The position numbers and the translations under genes were made by a program. Positions 33,491 to 45,329 of a DNA stretch of 64,000 bases are shown piece by piece. Origin of the DNA: Macrothele yani. Taxonomy: Eukaryota; Arthropoda; Arachnida; Araneae; Macrothelidae. Numbering within the stretch: position 1 is the first letter of the stretch; each line of letters opens with the position of its first letter. The stretch spans positions 102,218,424 through 102,282,423 of the forward strand of contig CM077027.1 of assembly GCA_039090855.1 (NCBI GenBank). The letters are read 5' to 3'. The notes beneath the pieces are model-generated. The model saw nothing but the letters and a program-made list of their open reading frames with translations. It ran no database searches and was not told the origin of the DNA.

Positions 33491-34203
33491 CAGGGTGATT
33501 CAAAAGTTTGGTGCAGAAGTAAAATGCGATTAAAAAAGATCTATGTCTCGGAGAGACATACGGTTCGCAGATTAATATTCACAGAGGTACGGGATTTTGT
33601 ATGGCATCAAGAAAAAATAGTTCAAAATCTCAAGAAAAAAAATAGTTCAAAATCAGAATGGTGAAATAATATCTACGTCAAATTAGTGAAACTTACTTTA
33701 TTTCAGCATGATCTACAGATGCAAGTGCTCAATGTGTCCACCACCATATTCCAGCGGGTGTGAGATCTGGAGATCTAGGAGGCCTTTCGTGTGCACTATG
33801 CCTGCTCAATAGACGATCGGTGATAAACGTGCACGCCAGATTTCACGTTACAAGTCTGACTTCACGTTATATGCAAATTATTAGCTTAATAAAGCCGTGT
33901 GGTTTTGCAATCACAATGACAGCACGACCCTTTATTTCGCACATGGAAAATGTGACTGCATTTCTCCCTAAAGGTTTTTATGTCCTTCCCTAACGTTGCT
34001 TTGTGCGTGTAATTTGCAGACGTCACTCATGTGGCATTCTCTGCAGCAGCGCCCTCTATTGTCGAGATTTTGAACTATTTTTTTCTATATGCCATACAAA
34101 ATCCCGTACCTCGGTGAATATTAATCTGCAAACCGCATGTCTCTCTGACTCAGATCTTTTTAAATCGCATTTTACTTTTGCATTAAACTTTTGAATCACC
34201 CTG
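33491..34203 (-). mobile_element. Fold-back DNA element with about 140 bp inverted repeats
   Basis: Starts CAGGGTGATTCAAAAGTTT and ends AAACTTTTGAATCACCCTG between TA repeats. The arms extend about 140 bp inward, to the AATAGTTCAAAATCTC motif. The interior is a transposase relic on the minus strand: CCTCCTAGATCTCCAGATCT near 33765-33785 reads PPRSPDLTP, the third catalytic block of IS630/Tc1/mariner relatives. A related but longer element is at 57933-59148. Confidence 0.85.
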
Positions 34204-36036
34204 TATATATTGTATAACCTTATCTGGATCAAGCGAACAAGTGAGTTGTCCAATGAGAAAATGAGTTTGCTGTGATTAGCTGTTATAGAAACTGAGTTCG
34301 ATGGGTCGCTTAGGGAAATGCACAAGTAATAAATAAGCTTGGCAGTTGGAATTTCTTTCTAAAAACGATCATAAGTGCAAAGCACGAATTGTAATTGGGT
34401 AAATCAAAAATATGAATAATCGAAAAACTTGCATGAATGAAACGTAGCGAGGCAATTCAGCGCTGAAATCCAGGACAAAAAACTTTAGTAAATTAATCGT
34501 CAACAAAATTCTTAGGGGTAACGATTAAATAGTAATTATGTTTACAGCTTTTCAGTAACTACTATGGGAAAATCCTAGTTATAGAAAATCATAGCCCCGT
34601 AGCTTTGTTTTTCGGGACATGAGAGATTTATATGTTTAATTTTTCTTCACACTGTGCCCTGTTCATTGTCCTTCAGCGTGCATTGGAAATATTTTAGTAT
34701 TTGTGTGCTTTCTACTGCACAATCAATTATGCTAGAAAAATCAGTCTAAAGTATTTTACCATACAAACACACAGAAATGCAACGGAAGAAATACCTATCA
34801 GTGGGACGAAAATCTTTGTAGTCCGTCCAAAATTGTAAATTCTGGAATTTTCACTGGCGAGTAAGTATCCCCTTCTGCCTTCTCCCTAAATACTTGAGAA
34901 AGATTGAGCAAAGCAAACTCTTTCTCAAGTATTTAGAGAGAAGGCAGAAGGGGGTACTCACTCACCACATGTTTCCGTCACTTCACAGGTAAAAATCGTT
35001 TTAGCATGTATCTTAGGCCTAGATTTACCCAAAGATAATATGTCAACAGGACCCTTTTTCAGGGCATCTTGTAAATAAAAACCTGCTTTGCTGACCATTT
35101 GTTTTGACTAAATATCGTATTTTTCGGCTTGTAAGACAATATGGAGCATAAGTCGAATGGGTTAAATTTCTCAATTTCTTTACCTTCATTCATAGACCGT
35201 CAAGGTTGAGTACAAGATTTGGCTAGGACAAATACAGTTAATGTTCCAAAATTCTGTACCTATAATTTTGATGTTTCATTAAATATTAAAAGTAAGAGGA
35301 AGTGAAGTAACTCCTGCACTTTTCTTTCCGACAAAAAGGCAAATTTCGTAAGTTTATTTGTTTCTTGCAAACTGATGCTACCGTATTCTTTCCCTCCGAG
35401 CGACCAGTCGGAGATATCACCGCGCAAAGGTGAAAAAGAAAATCCAATGTCATACAAACACACCAAATCAGAGTAATGCTTACGAAGTGAGTCACTGCTC
35501 ACAGAGTTTGACTGAAATCAAAAACCAAAATTTGGATTTCAATCGGAAACATGAAATAAATTAATACGCATAACGAATGGAAGCAACAGTTGATTTTAAT
35601 TCATTTGAGAGTTATAATTCAGGGATTGACACAGTTAAAAGACCGCTTTCGCTAGCGGCTGGTCATTGCCGTTCTTAAAGCGCATGCGCTAGCAGCTGTC
35701 GGCACGATTGTCACCAGCCAATCAACTGCATGGCAGCGACGTGTTCAAAAGCTTTAATCATTGCGAGATAAATGATGTGTATCATTATAGTTCTGGCGGC
35801 TTTGCAAAGGAATTGCGACGCGGGGTGGGAGGGGGGAGGTATTTGACATACGACAGCTGCCACTCTAAATCGGTTACGGCGATTTTAATGATGTTTCTTC
35901 GAACGGAAACATCAGTTTCGGCAGCTTTTAAACAAGTTCTTAGTGAAAGGAATATTACATTTCTTACACTTTCGGAATGGTTTCTTACGAACGTAAATTG
36001 TGTTTTGGGTGCTTGGATCACACCCAAATTGAAGGC

Positions 36037-36040
<4 letters not shown>
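34204..36040. other. Non-coding stretch with a 105 nt hairpin
   Basis: AT-rich apart from 35640-35720. No domain was recognised. The hairpin at 34859-34963 is listed separately. Confidence 0.4.
34859..34963. repeat. Near-perfect hairpin, 44 bp arms, 17 nt loop
   Basis: The left arm 34859-34902 and right arm 34920-34963 pair with three mismatches (core TTTCTCAAGTATTTAG). It could be a small MITE, a palindrome made by template switching, or a small-RNA precursor. Sequence alone does not decide. Confidence 0.85.

Positions 36041-36100
<60 letters not shown>
36041..36100. repeat. (TA)30 microsatellite
   Basis: Sixty bases of uninterrupted TA directly before the RTE element. A second AT tract follows its 3' end. 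Confidence 0.98.
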
Positions 36101-36103
<3 letters not shown>

Positions 36104-36388
36104 ATGTAAGGTCAGGTGATGCGTAACATCACAGCCTCTCCTTGACAAATGTCAACCCCGCCTTCTCGTGGTGCATCCTGTTCCCACTAAAGGGGCTCTG
36201 ACGACCGCCCATAGCGGTATAACTATACCATCGGGATTAGAGGAAATTCTATCCCACACTCACCAACCCGCTTGGCCAGCGTGGTGAGTTATGGCCAAAC
36301 CCCTCCAAAATGACTCCACAACTTAAATCTTGTGCCCTCAGTCTCCGGCAGCTGGAATGTACCTGGCCAAGGCAGCGGCCAGTGCGAC

Positions 36389-37675
36389 ATGAAGGCGGAG
36401 GGTGCTAAGAATCCCCGGAGGACCGGACTAGGCTGCCATCTGATGCTGACCTTGGCAACGTACAATGGACGCTCCCTATCTTCTGATTCAAGGCTTCTTG
36501 AATTGGAAGAGGAACTACAAAGGATCAAGTGGGACATCGTGGGGCTAAGTGAGGTAAGGAGAAAAGGAGAAGATCTCATCGAACTGAAAAGTGGACATCT
36601 CTTCTACTATCGTGGGACAGATACTGGCAGAACTAGTGGTGTTGGATTTATAATAAACAAGAAACTGAAGGATAAAGTGGTAGAAGTTGAAAGTTCCTCT
36701 GACAGAGCTGCACGACTCGTTATCCAACTCTCGAGAAGATACCAGGCTCAGATTATTCAAACTTATGCACCCACCACAAGTCATCCTGAAGAAGAAATTG
36801 AAGAATTTTATGAGGAAATTTGTCATCTAAATAATAAAGGTAAGCAGCACTTGAAAATAATTATGGGACATTTCAATGCAAAAATAGGGCAACGGCAACA
36901 GAATGAAACTTCAGTAGGTAAATTCGGTCACGGCAACAGAAACCAGCGTGGAAATACTCTCGTTGAGTTTGCAGAGGCAGAAGGGTTTTTCATCTTGAAC
37001 TCCTTCTTCAAGAAAAAGCCACACAGGAAATGGACATGGAGATATCCAAATGGGACGACAAGTGAAATTGATTTTATTATGTGTAACAAAAAATTCGTCA
37101 TAGAAGACTGCAGTGTGCTAAACAAGTTTAACACAGGTAGTGACCATAGATTGGTGAGATGTAAGATGCACCTCAATACTAAACTTGAACGTGGCAAGCT
37201 CATAAGACAAACAAAATCTATTGACATAACCAACCTTAAAAAACACCATAATACCTTCAAGTTGGAACTGAAGAACAGGTTCTCTGCTTTAGAAGGCCTA
37301 ACATCGGAAGAAGTGGACATCTCTGAAGTTAACAGAAAAGTAACCAAAGCTCTTATGGAAACAGCAACAAAATTAGCTGGGTCTAAGAACAAGTTGCATG
37401 TAAATAAATTATCAGGAAAAACGAAAATGTTGATGCAAAAAAGAAGAGAGATGAGGGCAACTAAAGAAGATGTGACTTCCAAAGTGGAATATATAGAGCT
37501 ATGCAAGACAGTAAGAAAAAGTATCACTGAAGACGTAAGAAAATTCAACTGTGAACTAGTGAGGAAAGCAATTGAAAACAACCAAAGCCTAAAGATAGCA
37601 AATGGACATCTCAGTAAGAGGAAGAAAACAGATTATGGCACTGAGAAAAGAAGATGGTTCTGTAACAAGAAATAG
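36389..37675 (+). pseudogene. RTE endonuclease domain with Asp-to-His change
   Basis: An apurinic-type endonuclease that would nick target DNA for target-primed reverse transcription. From the ATG at 36389 (MKAEGAKN) the motifs run in order: ATYNGRSL, GLSEVRRKGE, GVGFIINKKL, YAPTTSH, MGHFNAKIG, EIDFIMCNKK and GSDHRLVRC. The motif normally read GDFN is GHFN here (codon 36869-36871), so a catalytic Asp is lost. The frame ends at 37675 and overlaps the RT frame by 74 bp. In relatives the two domains are one protein, so a one-base indel in the A-rich run around 37605-37630 is the likely break. The frame extends upstream to a GTG at 36332, but that is not a credible start. Confidence 0.9.
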
Positions 37676-39272
37676 AGGCGAAATTTTGACAAGAGTGAAA
37701 GATTTCTACTCCAAATTATATGAAAGGGATGATACATGCACTCCAGACATCATGAAAGATACCAGTACCAGAGTTCCTCCAGTCCTTCCAGCAGAAGTTG
37801 CACATGCAATCAAGAACATGAAGCGGGGAAAAGCTCCAGGAGAAGATGGAATTACTGTAGACATCATACAAGAAGCAAGTGGAGAAATCGAAACAGTACT
37901 CGCCCAAATTTTCACTCGATGCCTTAATGAAGGAAAGATTCCTGAGGATTGGAACACCGCTACAATGATCCTGCTACATAAGAAAGGTGACATTGAGGAT
38001 CTCGGAAACTACAGACCTATCAGCCTCCTATCAGTAGTTTATAAAATTTTCACTAAAGTTCTTTCACACCGCTTGAAGGTAACACTGGACATGGCTCAAC
38101 CGAGAGAACAAGCTGGATTCAGGAGTGGCTACAGCACAATAGATCATATCCACGTGCTGAGAGAACTAATTGAAAGAGCGAGGGAATATGAACTTCCATC
38201 GTGCATGGCTTTTATCGATTATGAAAAAGCCTTTGATTCGGTGAAACCATCAGCAGTTACAATGGCTGTGAAAACCTGCGGTATTGAAGATGCATACATT
38301 AATATTATTAATAACATCTATGAAAATGCAAGTGCAAAGATTAGGCTGTTTGAAAATACAACACACATAAAAATTGGAAAGGGAGTGAGACAAGGTGACA
38401 CCATATCTCCGAAGCTCTTTAATGCCACATTGGAGGGTGTTTTTCAGTCACTGAGCTGGGAAAACAAGGGGATAAAGATTAATGGAGATTATCTAACCCA
38501 CCTTCGTTTTGCTGATGACATAGTCATTTTTGCAACTAGCCCATCAGAGCTGCAGAGTATGATCCAGGAACTTGCTGACAAGAGTAAAGAAGTGGGATTA
38601 AAAATGAACTTTCAGAAGACAAAAGTGATGTTCAATGCTTTTACAAGAAATGAAGATTTATCGATTGATGGAGAAAAGCTGGAGATAACAGACACGTACG
38701 TTTATCTTGGACAGCAGATATCAAGTGAGGGTCACATTGATGAAGAAATTAATCGGCGTACAAAACTTGCCTGGAGAGCTTTTGGAAGAAACAGCATAAT
38801 TTTCAAGAGCAATATGCCATTATGTCTTAAAAGAAAAGTGTTTGATCAATGCATCCTTCCAGTGCTTACGTATGGTGCAGAGACGTGGACCTTAACTAAA
38901 AGAGACATACAAAGGCTGCAGACAACTCAAAGTAGCATGGAGAGGTGCATACTTGGTGTAACCAGGAGAGACAAGAAGAGGAACTCGTGGATCCGAAAAA
39001 TGACAAGAGTGGAAGACATCATGATCAGAGTTAAATCCCTGAAATGGCAATGGGCTGGACATACTGCCAGAAGGACAGATCATCGATGGACAGCCGAAAT
39101 TTTAGATTGGATTCCAAGGGACAGGAAAAGACCCAGAAGAAGACCACATGGGAGATGGGTGGATGAAATTCGAAAGTATGCAGGGGTGACATGGAGGAGA
39201 CTGGCACAAGACAGACCGTTGTGGAGGAAACTTGGGGAGACCTTCGTCCAGCAGTGGATTGATAATGGTTGA
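37602..39272 (+). pseudogene. RTE reverse transcriptase domain
   Basis: Open for 556 codons up to the stop at 39270-39272, in the +1 frame relative to the endonuclease. Motifs in order: GKAPGEDGITVDII, NYRPISLLSVVYKIFTK, EQAGFRSGYSTIDHIH, AFIDYEKAFDSV (first catalytic Asp), GVRQGDTISPKLFN, LRFADDIVIFA (the FADD catalytic pair, near 38505-38530), then YLGQQIS and the C-terminal YGAETWTLTKRD region with basic RKRPRRRPHGRW. All RT catalytic residues are present. It is classed as broken because the frame is separated from the endonuclease. The apparent start at 37602 is not necessarily used. Confidence 0.92.
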
Positions 39273-39291
39273 CAATGATGATGATGATGAT

Positions 39292-39293
<2 letters not shown>

Positions 39294-39322
<29 letters not shown>
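39294..39322. repeat. (AT)14 microsatellite after the RTE
   Basis: AT repeats follow the TGA tail directly. Together with 36041-36100 they suggest insertion into, and duplication of, a TA tract. Confidence 0.95.
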
Positions 39323-39429
39323 TTCTCCTTGAGAAATTTCAATGACCGATCAATAGATAAGTCGATGTGGCTTTTAAGTCGAGGTAAGGACTTCTGAAGA
39401 AAAAGTATCATCTAATACGCCGCAAAATA

Positions 39430-40019
39430 TCTAATATATAAAGTTGAATGTTTGTTTTTCCGCTATGCAAATTTGCAGTTTTCAATTTGGAACCACCAAA
39501 TTTGATATACTATCTCATGGTACTCTAGCTTAGACCGTAGACGGTCTTTGGAAGGGAGGTCGAAGCCCGGGTTCAAGATTTGTCGGAGCACCATACAAAA
39601 TTTCCGTAAAAAGTTCTATTTTTTACTTTTTTATTTTGAATTCGAATTTAATACTCTTTGTTGTGATAAGTGCAAGAGTCTAAAATTCCCAATTCCTCTA
39701 GCCTTTGCCATGTCCATCAACAAAGCGCAAGGCCAATCATTGGCAGTGGCTGTCATTAATTGGGAGGAACCCTGCTTTTCACACGGATAACTCTATGTCG
39801 CCTGCTCAAAGGTTGGTAATCCTAAAAATATCTACATTTTTGTTCCCAATGGAAAAACCAAAAATATTGTTTACCAAAAAGGAATAACCTAAAGGGATTA
39901 AAATAAATTTATTGGAAAATTACAGGAATATCTTTTTCATTCATAAACTTTTACCCGCTGAACTTCGTGATTCCACGAATAGTAACATTTACCAAGGAAA
40001 TACCGGGTACCCCTGCTAT
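39430..40019 (+). mobile_element. Internally deleted Helitron
   Basis: The left end TCTAATATATAAAGTTGAATG is Helitron-like. The right part carries the C-terminus of a Pif1-type helicase: FPIPLAFAMSINKAQGQSL (about 39688-39745), then a frameshift and FVPNGKTKNIVYQK (about 39838-39880). This family unwinds DNA during rolling-circle transposition. A hairpin TTCGTG-ATTC-CACGAA (39964-39979) and GGGTACCCCTGCTA near 40006-40018 recall Helitron 3' ends, although the spacing is longer than usual and the final CTRR is imperfect. The Rep domain and most of the helicase are missing. Confidence 0.75.
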
Positions 40020-40440
40020 ATGTATATAAAAAGCAACAAAAATCAAGCGGAAAAACTAAAAATATTGTATGCCTAAAGACTCTACAGAGAATAAAATTCA
40101 AATTCAGTGAAGAAATGAAATACAGTTTTAGGTAAGGTTCATGCCGTAAAAAAGTAATCGTTTTCATTTCATTTGTACAAAATTTAGATAGTGAATTATC
40201 ACCAAATTCTCCCGAGCAATGATTGGAAATTCAGTTAGTGGTAAATGAAAATAGCGAGCACCAAAAGTAGTACACGAAAATACAAGATACTTGCCGAAGA
40301 AAGATTTGTTTTGGTGTGCATCACAGGACTGGATTCATTCAAAATAATTACTGATAAGAGAGCACACCTTTCAGGCATTTACATCCAAATTTTGAGGGTT
40401 TTAGGGAAAGAAATAGTTAAAATTAGATTATCGTACAAAT
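40020..40440. other. Non-coding stretch, possible second Helitron scrap
   Basis: GGAAAAACTAAAAATATTGT at about 40049 repeats the helicase C-terminal wording at 39850 (GGAAAAACCAAAAATATTGT). A duplicated 3' fragment is therefore possible. Nothing else was recognised. Confidence 0.35.
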
Positions 40441-41357
40441 CAGGGGCGGCGGAAAGTGAGGTTCGTCGACCGGGCCCGATATTTCGAATCGTAGTGCTCC
40501 TCCCTCCCTTCCCGTTTTCCGGAACAAACAGAAGAAAAACAATGCCTAAGGAGCTTTGTTAAGGATTAGGACCACCTGACCACTTAGGTGCCATAAAGCA
40601 CGTCCATGATTTTTTACTATTTTTAGACCCCCCCCCGTTTCCCCATGTCACATTTTGTCCGATTGTTGACCCCCCTCCCTAAAAAGTACGTCCTTATTCC
40701 CGCTATCCCCTTTATTTTTGACAACTGCTTTTAGAAGTCCGTTGAGAAACAGAAAGAAAACATGTAATCATTTAAAGGAATCTTCCATGTATTTACACTT
40801 TTTCTCCAGAAAATATTTATTATTTAGGCATTAATTTATTCCCAAACGCCACCTGAACTTTATCATTCTGAAATAAAGATCTACAAATGAACGCACGCAT
40901 TCAAGGTTTTCAACAGTCCCGATCATAGCATCCACAAAACACGATAGATTTGGTAGTACAAATACGAGAACTTAATATAAATTTTCTGATTTAGATAAAT
41001 ATCATCAGAAATCTGAAATATTTCGTAACTTTTTTCCAACTATTTAAAGATGAAAAGAAGAGAAAACAAAACTAAGATATACCATTCATGATATTTTTGC
41101 TGCTGGTCGCCCGAATTACTACCTCCCCCCATGTCACATTTGGTCCGCTTGTCAGGAACCCCCTCCCCCTGTAATCTCGGACGTACTTTATGGACGGCCC
41201 CCTGTAAACTTTCTAAACCTAGAGAAACTTTCTAGGGCACATCACAACAAAAAAGCGCACATTTGCCAAACAAAAAAAAAAAAAAAAATAGAAATAAAAA
41301 TCTTGGCTAAAACGACTGAAATTATTGACCGGGCCCGGGCCGGTTCCGCCGCCACTG
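40441..41357. mobile_element. hAT element with perfect 8 bp target duplication and a nested element
   Basis: The ends CAGGGGCGGCGGAA and (inward from the right) CAGTGGCGGCGGAACCGG are inverted relatives. GTACAAAT occurs at 40433-40440 and again at 41358-41365. The interior has no transposase and is mostly occupied by element H copy 2. Confidence 0.92.
40585..41203. mobile_element. Non-autonomous DNA element H, copy 2, reversed
   Basis: A reverse-complement match to 17858-18464 over its whole length. Shared anchors include ACATTTTGTCCGATTGTTGAC, TTTATTTTTGACAACTGCTT, ACACGATAGATTTGGTAGTA and GGACGTACTTTATGGACGGCC. It is nested in the hAT element. Confidence 0.92.
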
Positions 41358-41365
41358 GTACAAAT

Positions 41366-43868
41366 TTAGAACGAGGTTATTGGAGAAAAAGGAATCCGCT
41401 AAAAGTTAGTCTTGATTATTAAAGAAAGTGCTCAAACCGCTACGCTTAACACACAACCAGTTTTGCAGAGGGTGGATCACCTTCACAGCTGACGTCAGCA
41501 GGAACGCATCTCAAATCGCGGGCCGTCCCGTCGGGTAATATGTTTCCCTAGATAGCAGATGAGCATAAAAATCACGAGATGTAAACTGGACAGGCAGGTA
41601 GAGGCTGTTACGCAGCAACGGCAAACATTGCATGCTTTCAAACACAAAACCTCGAAGGGAAACAGCGCTCACACAAAAATAGAATTCTCAGAATACTCAC
41701 AACGGGAATCAAAATGGACATCCGTGATGTTGCATAACAACACTGTCCACTTACGTAGGAATTACATTTTTATACATTCTGCATAGACTTCCGTTTGAAA
41801 TGTGTTTAACATGGAAATAACATTCGCATAATTAGAAATACTTTGCTGTCGAACAAAGAAGAGGCTGATCCAAAAAGTAGAGAAAGAACGCTTTGTGGTG
41901 AAGAAGCATTACACACACATATTTGATTTAATTATTCCTCCAAGGGATTTGACGTACGTATATGAAAATGAAATATATCCATTCTAGATGATAAACATAC
42001 ACATAATTTCTTTTATGAAACTAGAGTCCTAGAAATTAGCTAGAAAAAGATCGTATGACCAATATTAAAAAAAAAAAAAAAAACATGCTACCAACAGAAA
42101 AATAACTCCATAACCTCAGAGAAAGAAGCACTAGGAGGATTACTGTCAGCCAAATGGCAAGGCGAACTAACAGATGAAAACTGAGGCGTGTGCTTTGTAC
42201 TCCTCAATGGATCTAAGGAGAATTAATGGGAACCGAGGAAACTGGAAAGGCATCTGTTTACTGCATCTCTTGATCCTGGAAAGACTTTTGGAAGAGCACG
42301 TATAAAAAACTGGGAAAATAAAATAGAAAGGATGCGAGAAGTAAATGAAAGCCCAATGTAGGACACACTATAAAATATTTGGGCAAAACTTCGAAGAGTC
42401 ATTTGCAAGATAACGTCAATGAAATAATGGCAGCTAATGATCGTATGGCAGTTTTGAGACAAAGATTAAAATAGTGTAGAATTTATTAAATGTTTCACTA
42501 GCGTCGTTTGCAGAACCAACACACGTGAATAAGAGATAACAACACTACGTTCTCAAATCAAGGTTTCCTCGGAATCATTGGCGCGTATCATGCCTACAAA
42601 GGAATCTTTCTGTTACATGCGTCATGTTTCGTACATTTTTACTTATTTATTTTGAAATTGTTGATGGTCATGCAGCTGATTGCCATTTCCTGTCAAATTG
42701 CAATTATCAATCTCTTCCATCAGTGTTACTACGAGTGGCATGGACTCTGCCACTACAACTAGTTATTTGGGTGATTTTTTGGTATAGAGGTTGCCACAGC
42801 AAACTTGGGTGCTGTATTTACAAAATAAATAAGAGTGAAGTTTCTGGTTAAAAGTGTTGAAGCATATGAATCAAATATACGTACGTTGTGTGCTCACGTA
42901 GTAGAATGCAAGTGTATATGATTCGCGCCCAGGAGGGAAAATCCTGCATTCAGCACAATAAATTTAGTCTTTCTACACATATTGCACATCTGAACTGAAA
43001 TGCTATTGTGAAGAAACATTGTAAACATTTTTTCAAATGCTCTACAACTGAGAGATTATTAAAAATATGATTGGTATGTCTTAAATCTACGGTCACTTGT
43101 TGGGGCACTCAGTATGTACCGACACTATTTAAGACAAGTGCGATTTCAAATTGTGGGTCAAGGACAAACACTTTGGAAACCATTGTCTCAGCAGCTTAGA
43201 ACAATGGATTCTAATGCTGTTCGCAGAAAACACAAATTTCACTTAGCCTGCCGTGCTCCCAGACATGAACAGCCCTCCTCGTTTTTCTCATTTTTATTTT
43301 TAACACCTTTTTCTAACATCTCACTCATCAACTGCAATGAAAGGGGGTTTTGGTTTCTCAATTCAGTCTTTACGACTTCCCTTGCCAAGCTTTTCTCAAT
43401 GCTGAACATGAGACAATCAGCAAAAATAGAATTTAAAAATTAAAGCTTTCAATGGTACAACTGTTTGTTACGTAAAGCCAATACGCGTTCCTTTACTTTA
43501 GTCACGGGAAACCGTGTGGTGGATGACAAGCTGTCGTTACTGACTTCTACGAAAAATATCGTTCCATCTTGCAACGGCTTTGACTGGAAAAATATAAGTG
43601 CTGCTAATAATGTAGGACTCCCGATAATCAAACACATGCAATCTATACGTATATTCGGGCAGTAGATCTGCTGTCTGATCAGGGACATGGTACAATGTTC
43701 CTTAGAAGACAACGGCATGCGAGCTCACAACTGACAGACTTTCTGCTGCGAACAGCAAGCTACATTCTGCATCCACTAAGAATTACACGAACTCTTCAAA
43801 TGCTTTTTGAAGTTTTGGAGGAGGTTTATCGATCCCTGTGAGCATATAAGACTAGAAGCAGCTTCCCG
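41366..43868. other. Long non-coding stretch
   Basis: AT-rich, with poly-A tracts at about 41273 and 42068. Small frames at 42223-42462 (minus), 42624-42851 and 43114-43443 have no recognisable domain. Confidence 0.4.
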
Positions 43869-44065
43869 CCTGCCGTTCCAGTTGCCGAATGGTCTGAGGC
43901 GCTGGATTCTTGCCGTTCATCCAATATGCGCACGAGTTCGATTCCCGGATGAGGCATTAGTGGTGTATATATTTGATGGTTCTTACTTTGTCCTCTTCGA
44001 GGGACCAATGTCCCTACATTACGGACGGGCAACTGCTTATAGTTTTAAAAGTTGCTCATGGGTGC
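43869..44065 (+). repeat. SINE with a different tRNA head, family 1b
   Basis: The head TGGTCTGAGGCGCTGGATTC and B box GAGTTCGATTCCCGGATGAGG differ from family 1. The body (ACGGACGGGCAACTGCTTATA, then GTGCTCGTTAAC) is a diverged form of the family 1 body. Confidence 0.75.
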
Positions 44066-44107
44066 TCGTTAACGACCGAGACAACAACAAAAGTCTCATA
44101 TACGTAA

Positions 44108-44255
44108 TTTGGAGCCACTGACTCCAAGGAAAGGACACAGACAGCGCCAGTGGACAAACACAAAACCCATGCTTTATCGGAGTCTGGAACCCGGGTCCAA
44201 CTCTGACTAGTCAGTCTCCCGCGACTCTAACCACTCAGCCATCCAGGTGGCACAA
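44108..44255 (-). repeat. SINE family 1 relative, antisense
   Basis: CCACTGACTCCAAGGAAAGG, AACACAAAACCCATGC and a reversed B box (GGAACCCGGGTCC) are in antisense order, ending in a tRNA-like AACCACTCAGCCATCCAGGTGG. It faces the plus copy at 43869, tail to tail. Confidence 0.65.
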
Positions 44256-45329
44256 TCCTAGAATTTTGGGTTGGTATACCATGGTGAACAAGGCACCAGT
44301 ATATGTTGACACCAAGTTTTGTTCAGATATCTGGGATTAGTAAATGTTGGTAGTTATGTACTGTTGTTGACAGCACAAAATAATCACTTTTTGAAGAATC
44401 CTGCTTTCATACGTCGGAAACACTTGCCTTTTCTACGTGCACTGCTGTGCTCTAGTTGTGCTTTATTGTATTCCATTGATCTAAACTACGACCTATGTAC
44501 GACGCCTTCCACCTCCCCCTCCCCTTATTGCTAAGATTAGCTCTTTTGCAGCAACAAACAATTTTCCAGTTCCGACAACTTCTCTGAAAACTCAAATCCA
44601 TCCACAAACTGTTGTATAAGACTTGGATTTCAACAACATCCATAAGCATCTACGCCTATGGAAGACTCACGGTTCTCATTTTGGGCAACTGATTCCAGGA
44701 CAGAGGAAGAACCACTGCTGTAACAAAAACATCTTTGCCCTATCAAAGAATCGAACACAGACCCTGTAAAACAAGGAGCTAATAGTCCGCTTCATAGACC
44801 ACTTAATCGTTTAATCGTTGTTAGAGACAAAACGTGAGCTTTCTCATTGTTCGAAAGAAGAAAGAGTCGAATCGAATTGTGGGAGTTTTTCCTAAGCGTG
44901 ACGGCTTAGGAGAAAATGAGACTGTTCTTTCTTCTTGTCGTTGAATGTCCTATTGACATTCAGTAAATATGACATTCAACTGATCGTAACGCAACTTGCT
45001 ACGATCTGAAAATGCAACTTACAAGAGAGAGATGCTAAATAAACTGACAGCTCAAAGTGATTTTAGTAAGTTCTATGGAAGCGCAGCTGCTCAGGGCACA
45101 TGATGTAATCCGACGGCGTAAATTCCGGCAGCTGATTCACTATTTCAGGAAATAAATAAAAAAATCTGTATTCTGATATGCATTTCCTCAGCTTTCCACT
45201 AATTGAACAGATTCACCAAAAGTAATAACAACAGGGCTGGAAGGGAAAGCAACACCCATGTCTTGTCCCGGAATTGGAAGCCACACCTAGCTACATGAGA
45301 AGTATGAAGCTCACGACCTGTGTGGATCG
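44256..45329. other. Non-coding stretch with tRNA-like and SINE scraps
   Basis: An antisense tRNA-like segment (AGAATCGAACACAGACCC) is at about 44745-44810. A SINE body scrap (GCTGGAAGGGAAAGCAACACC) is near 45235-45300. Otherwise nothing recognised. Confidence 0.4.

Larger units (their letters stand above)
36101..39293 (+). mobile_element. Almost full-length RTE-type LINE
   Basis: About 3.2 kb: a 5' untranslated region of about 290 bp, an endonuclease frame, a reverse transcriptase frame, and a (TGA)n-like tail at 39276-39293. A short simple-repeat tail in place of poly-A, and the endonuclease plus RT layout without a gag ORF, fit the RTE clade. Two partial copies occur at 24905 and 62945. 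It sits between TA tracts. Confidence 0.93.

Noticed and set aside
36332..36388. Start of the RTE frame at 36332
   Set aside because: It is a GTG codon. The first ATG in this frame is at 36389.
36928..37581. 217-residue minus-strand frame
   Set aside because: It is the antisense shadow of the RTE endonuclease frame, with no domain of its own.
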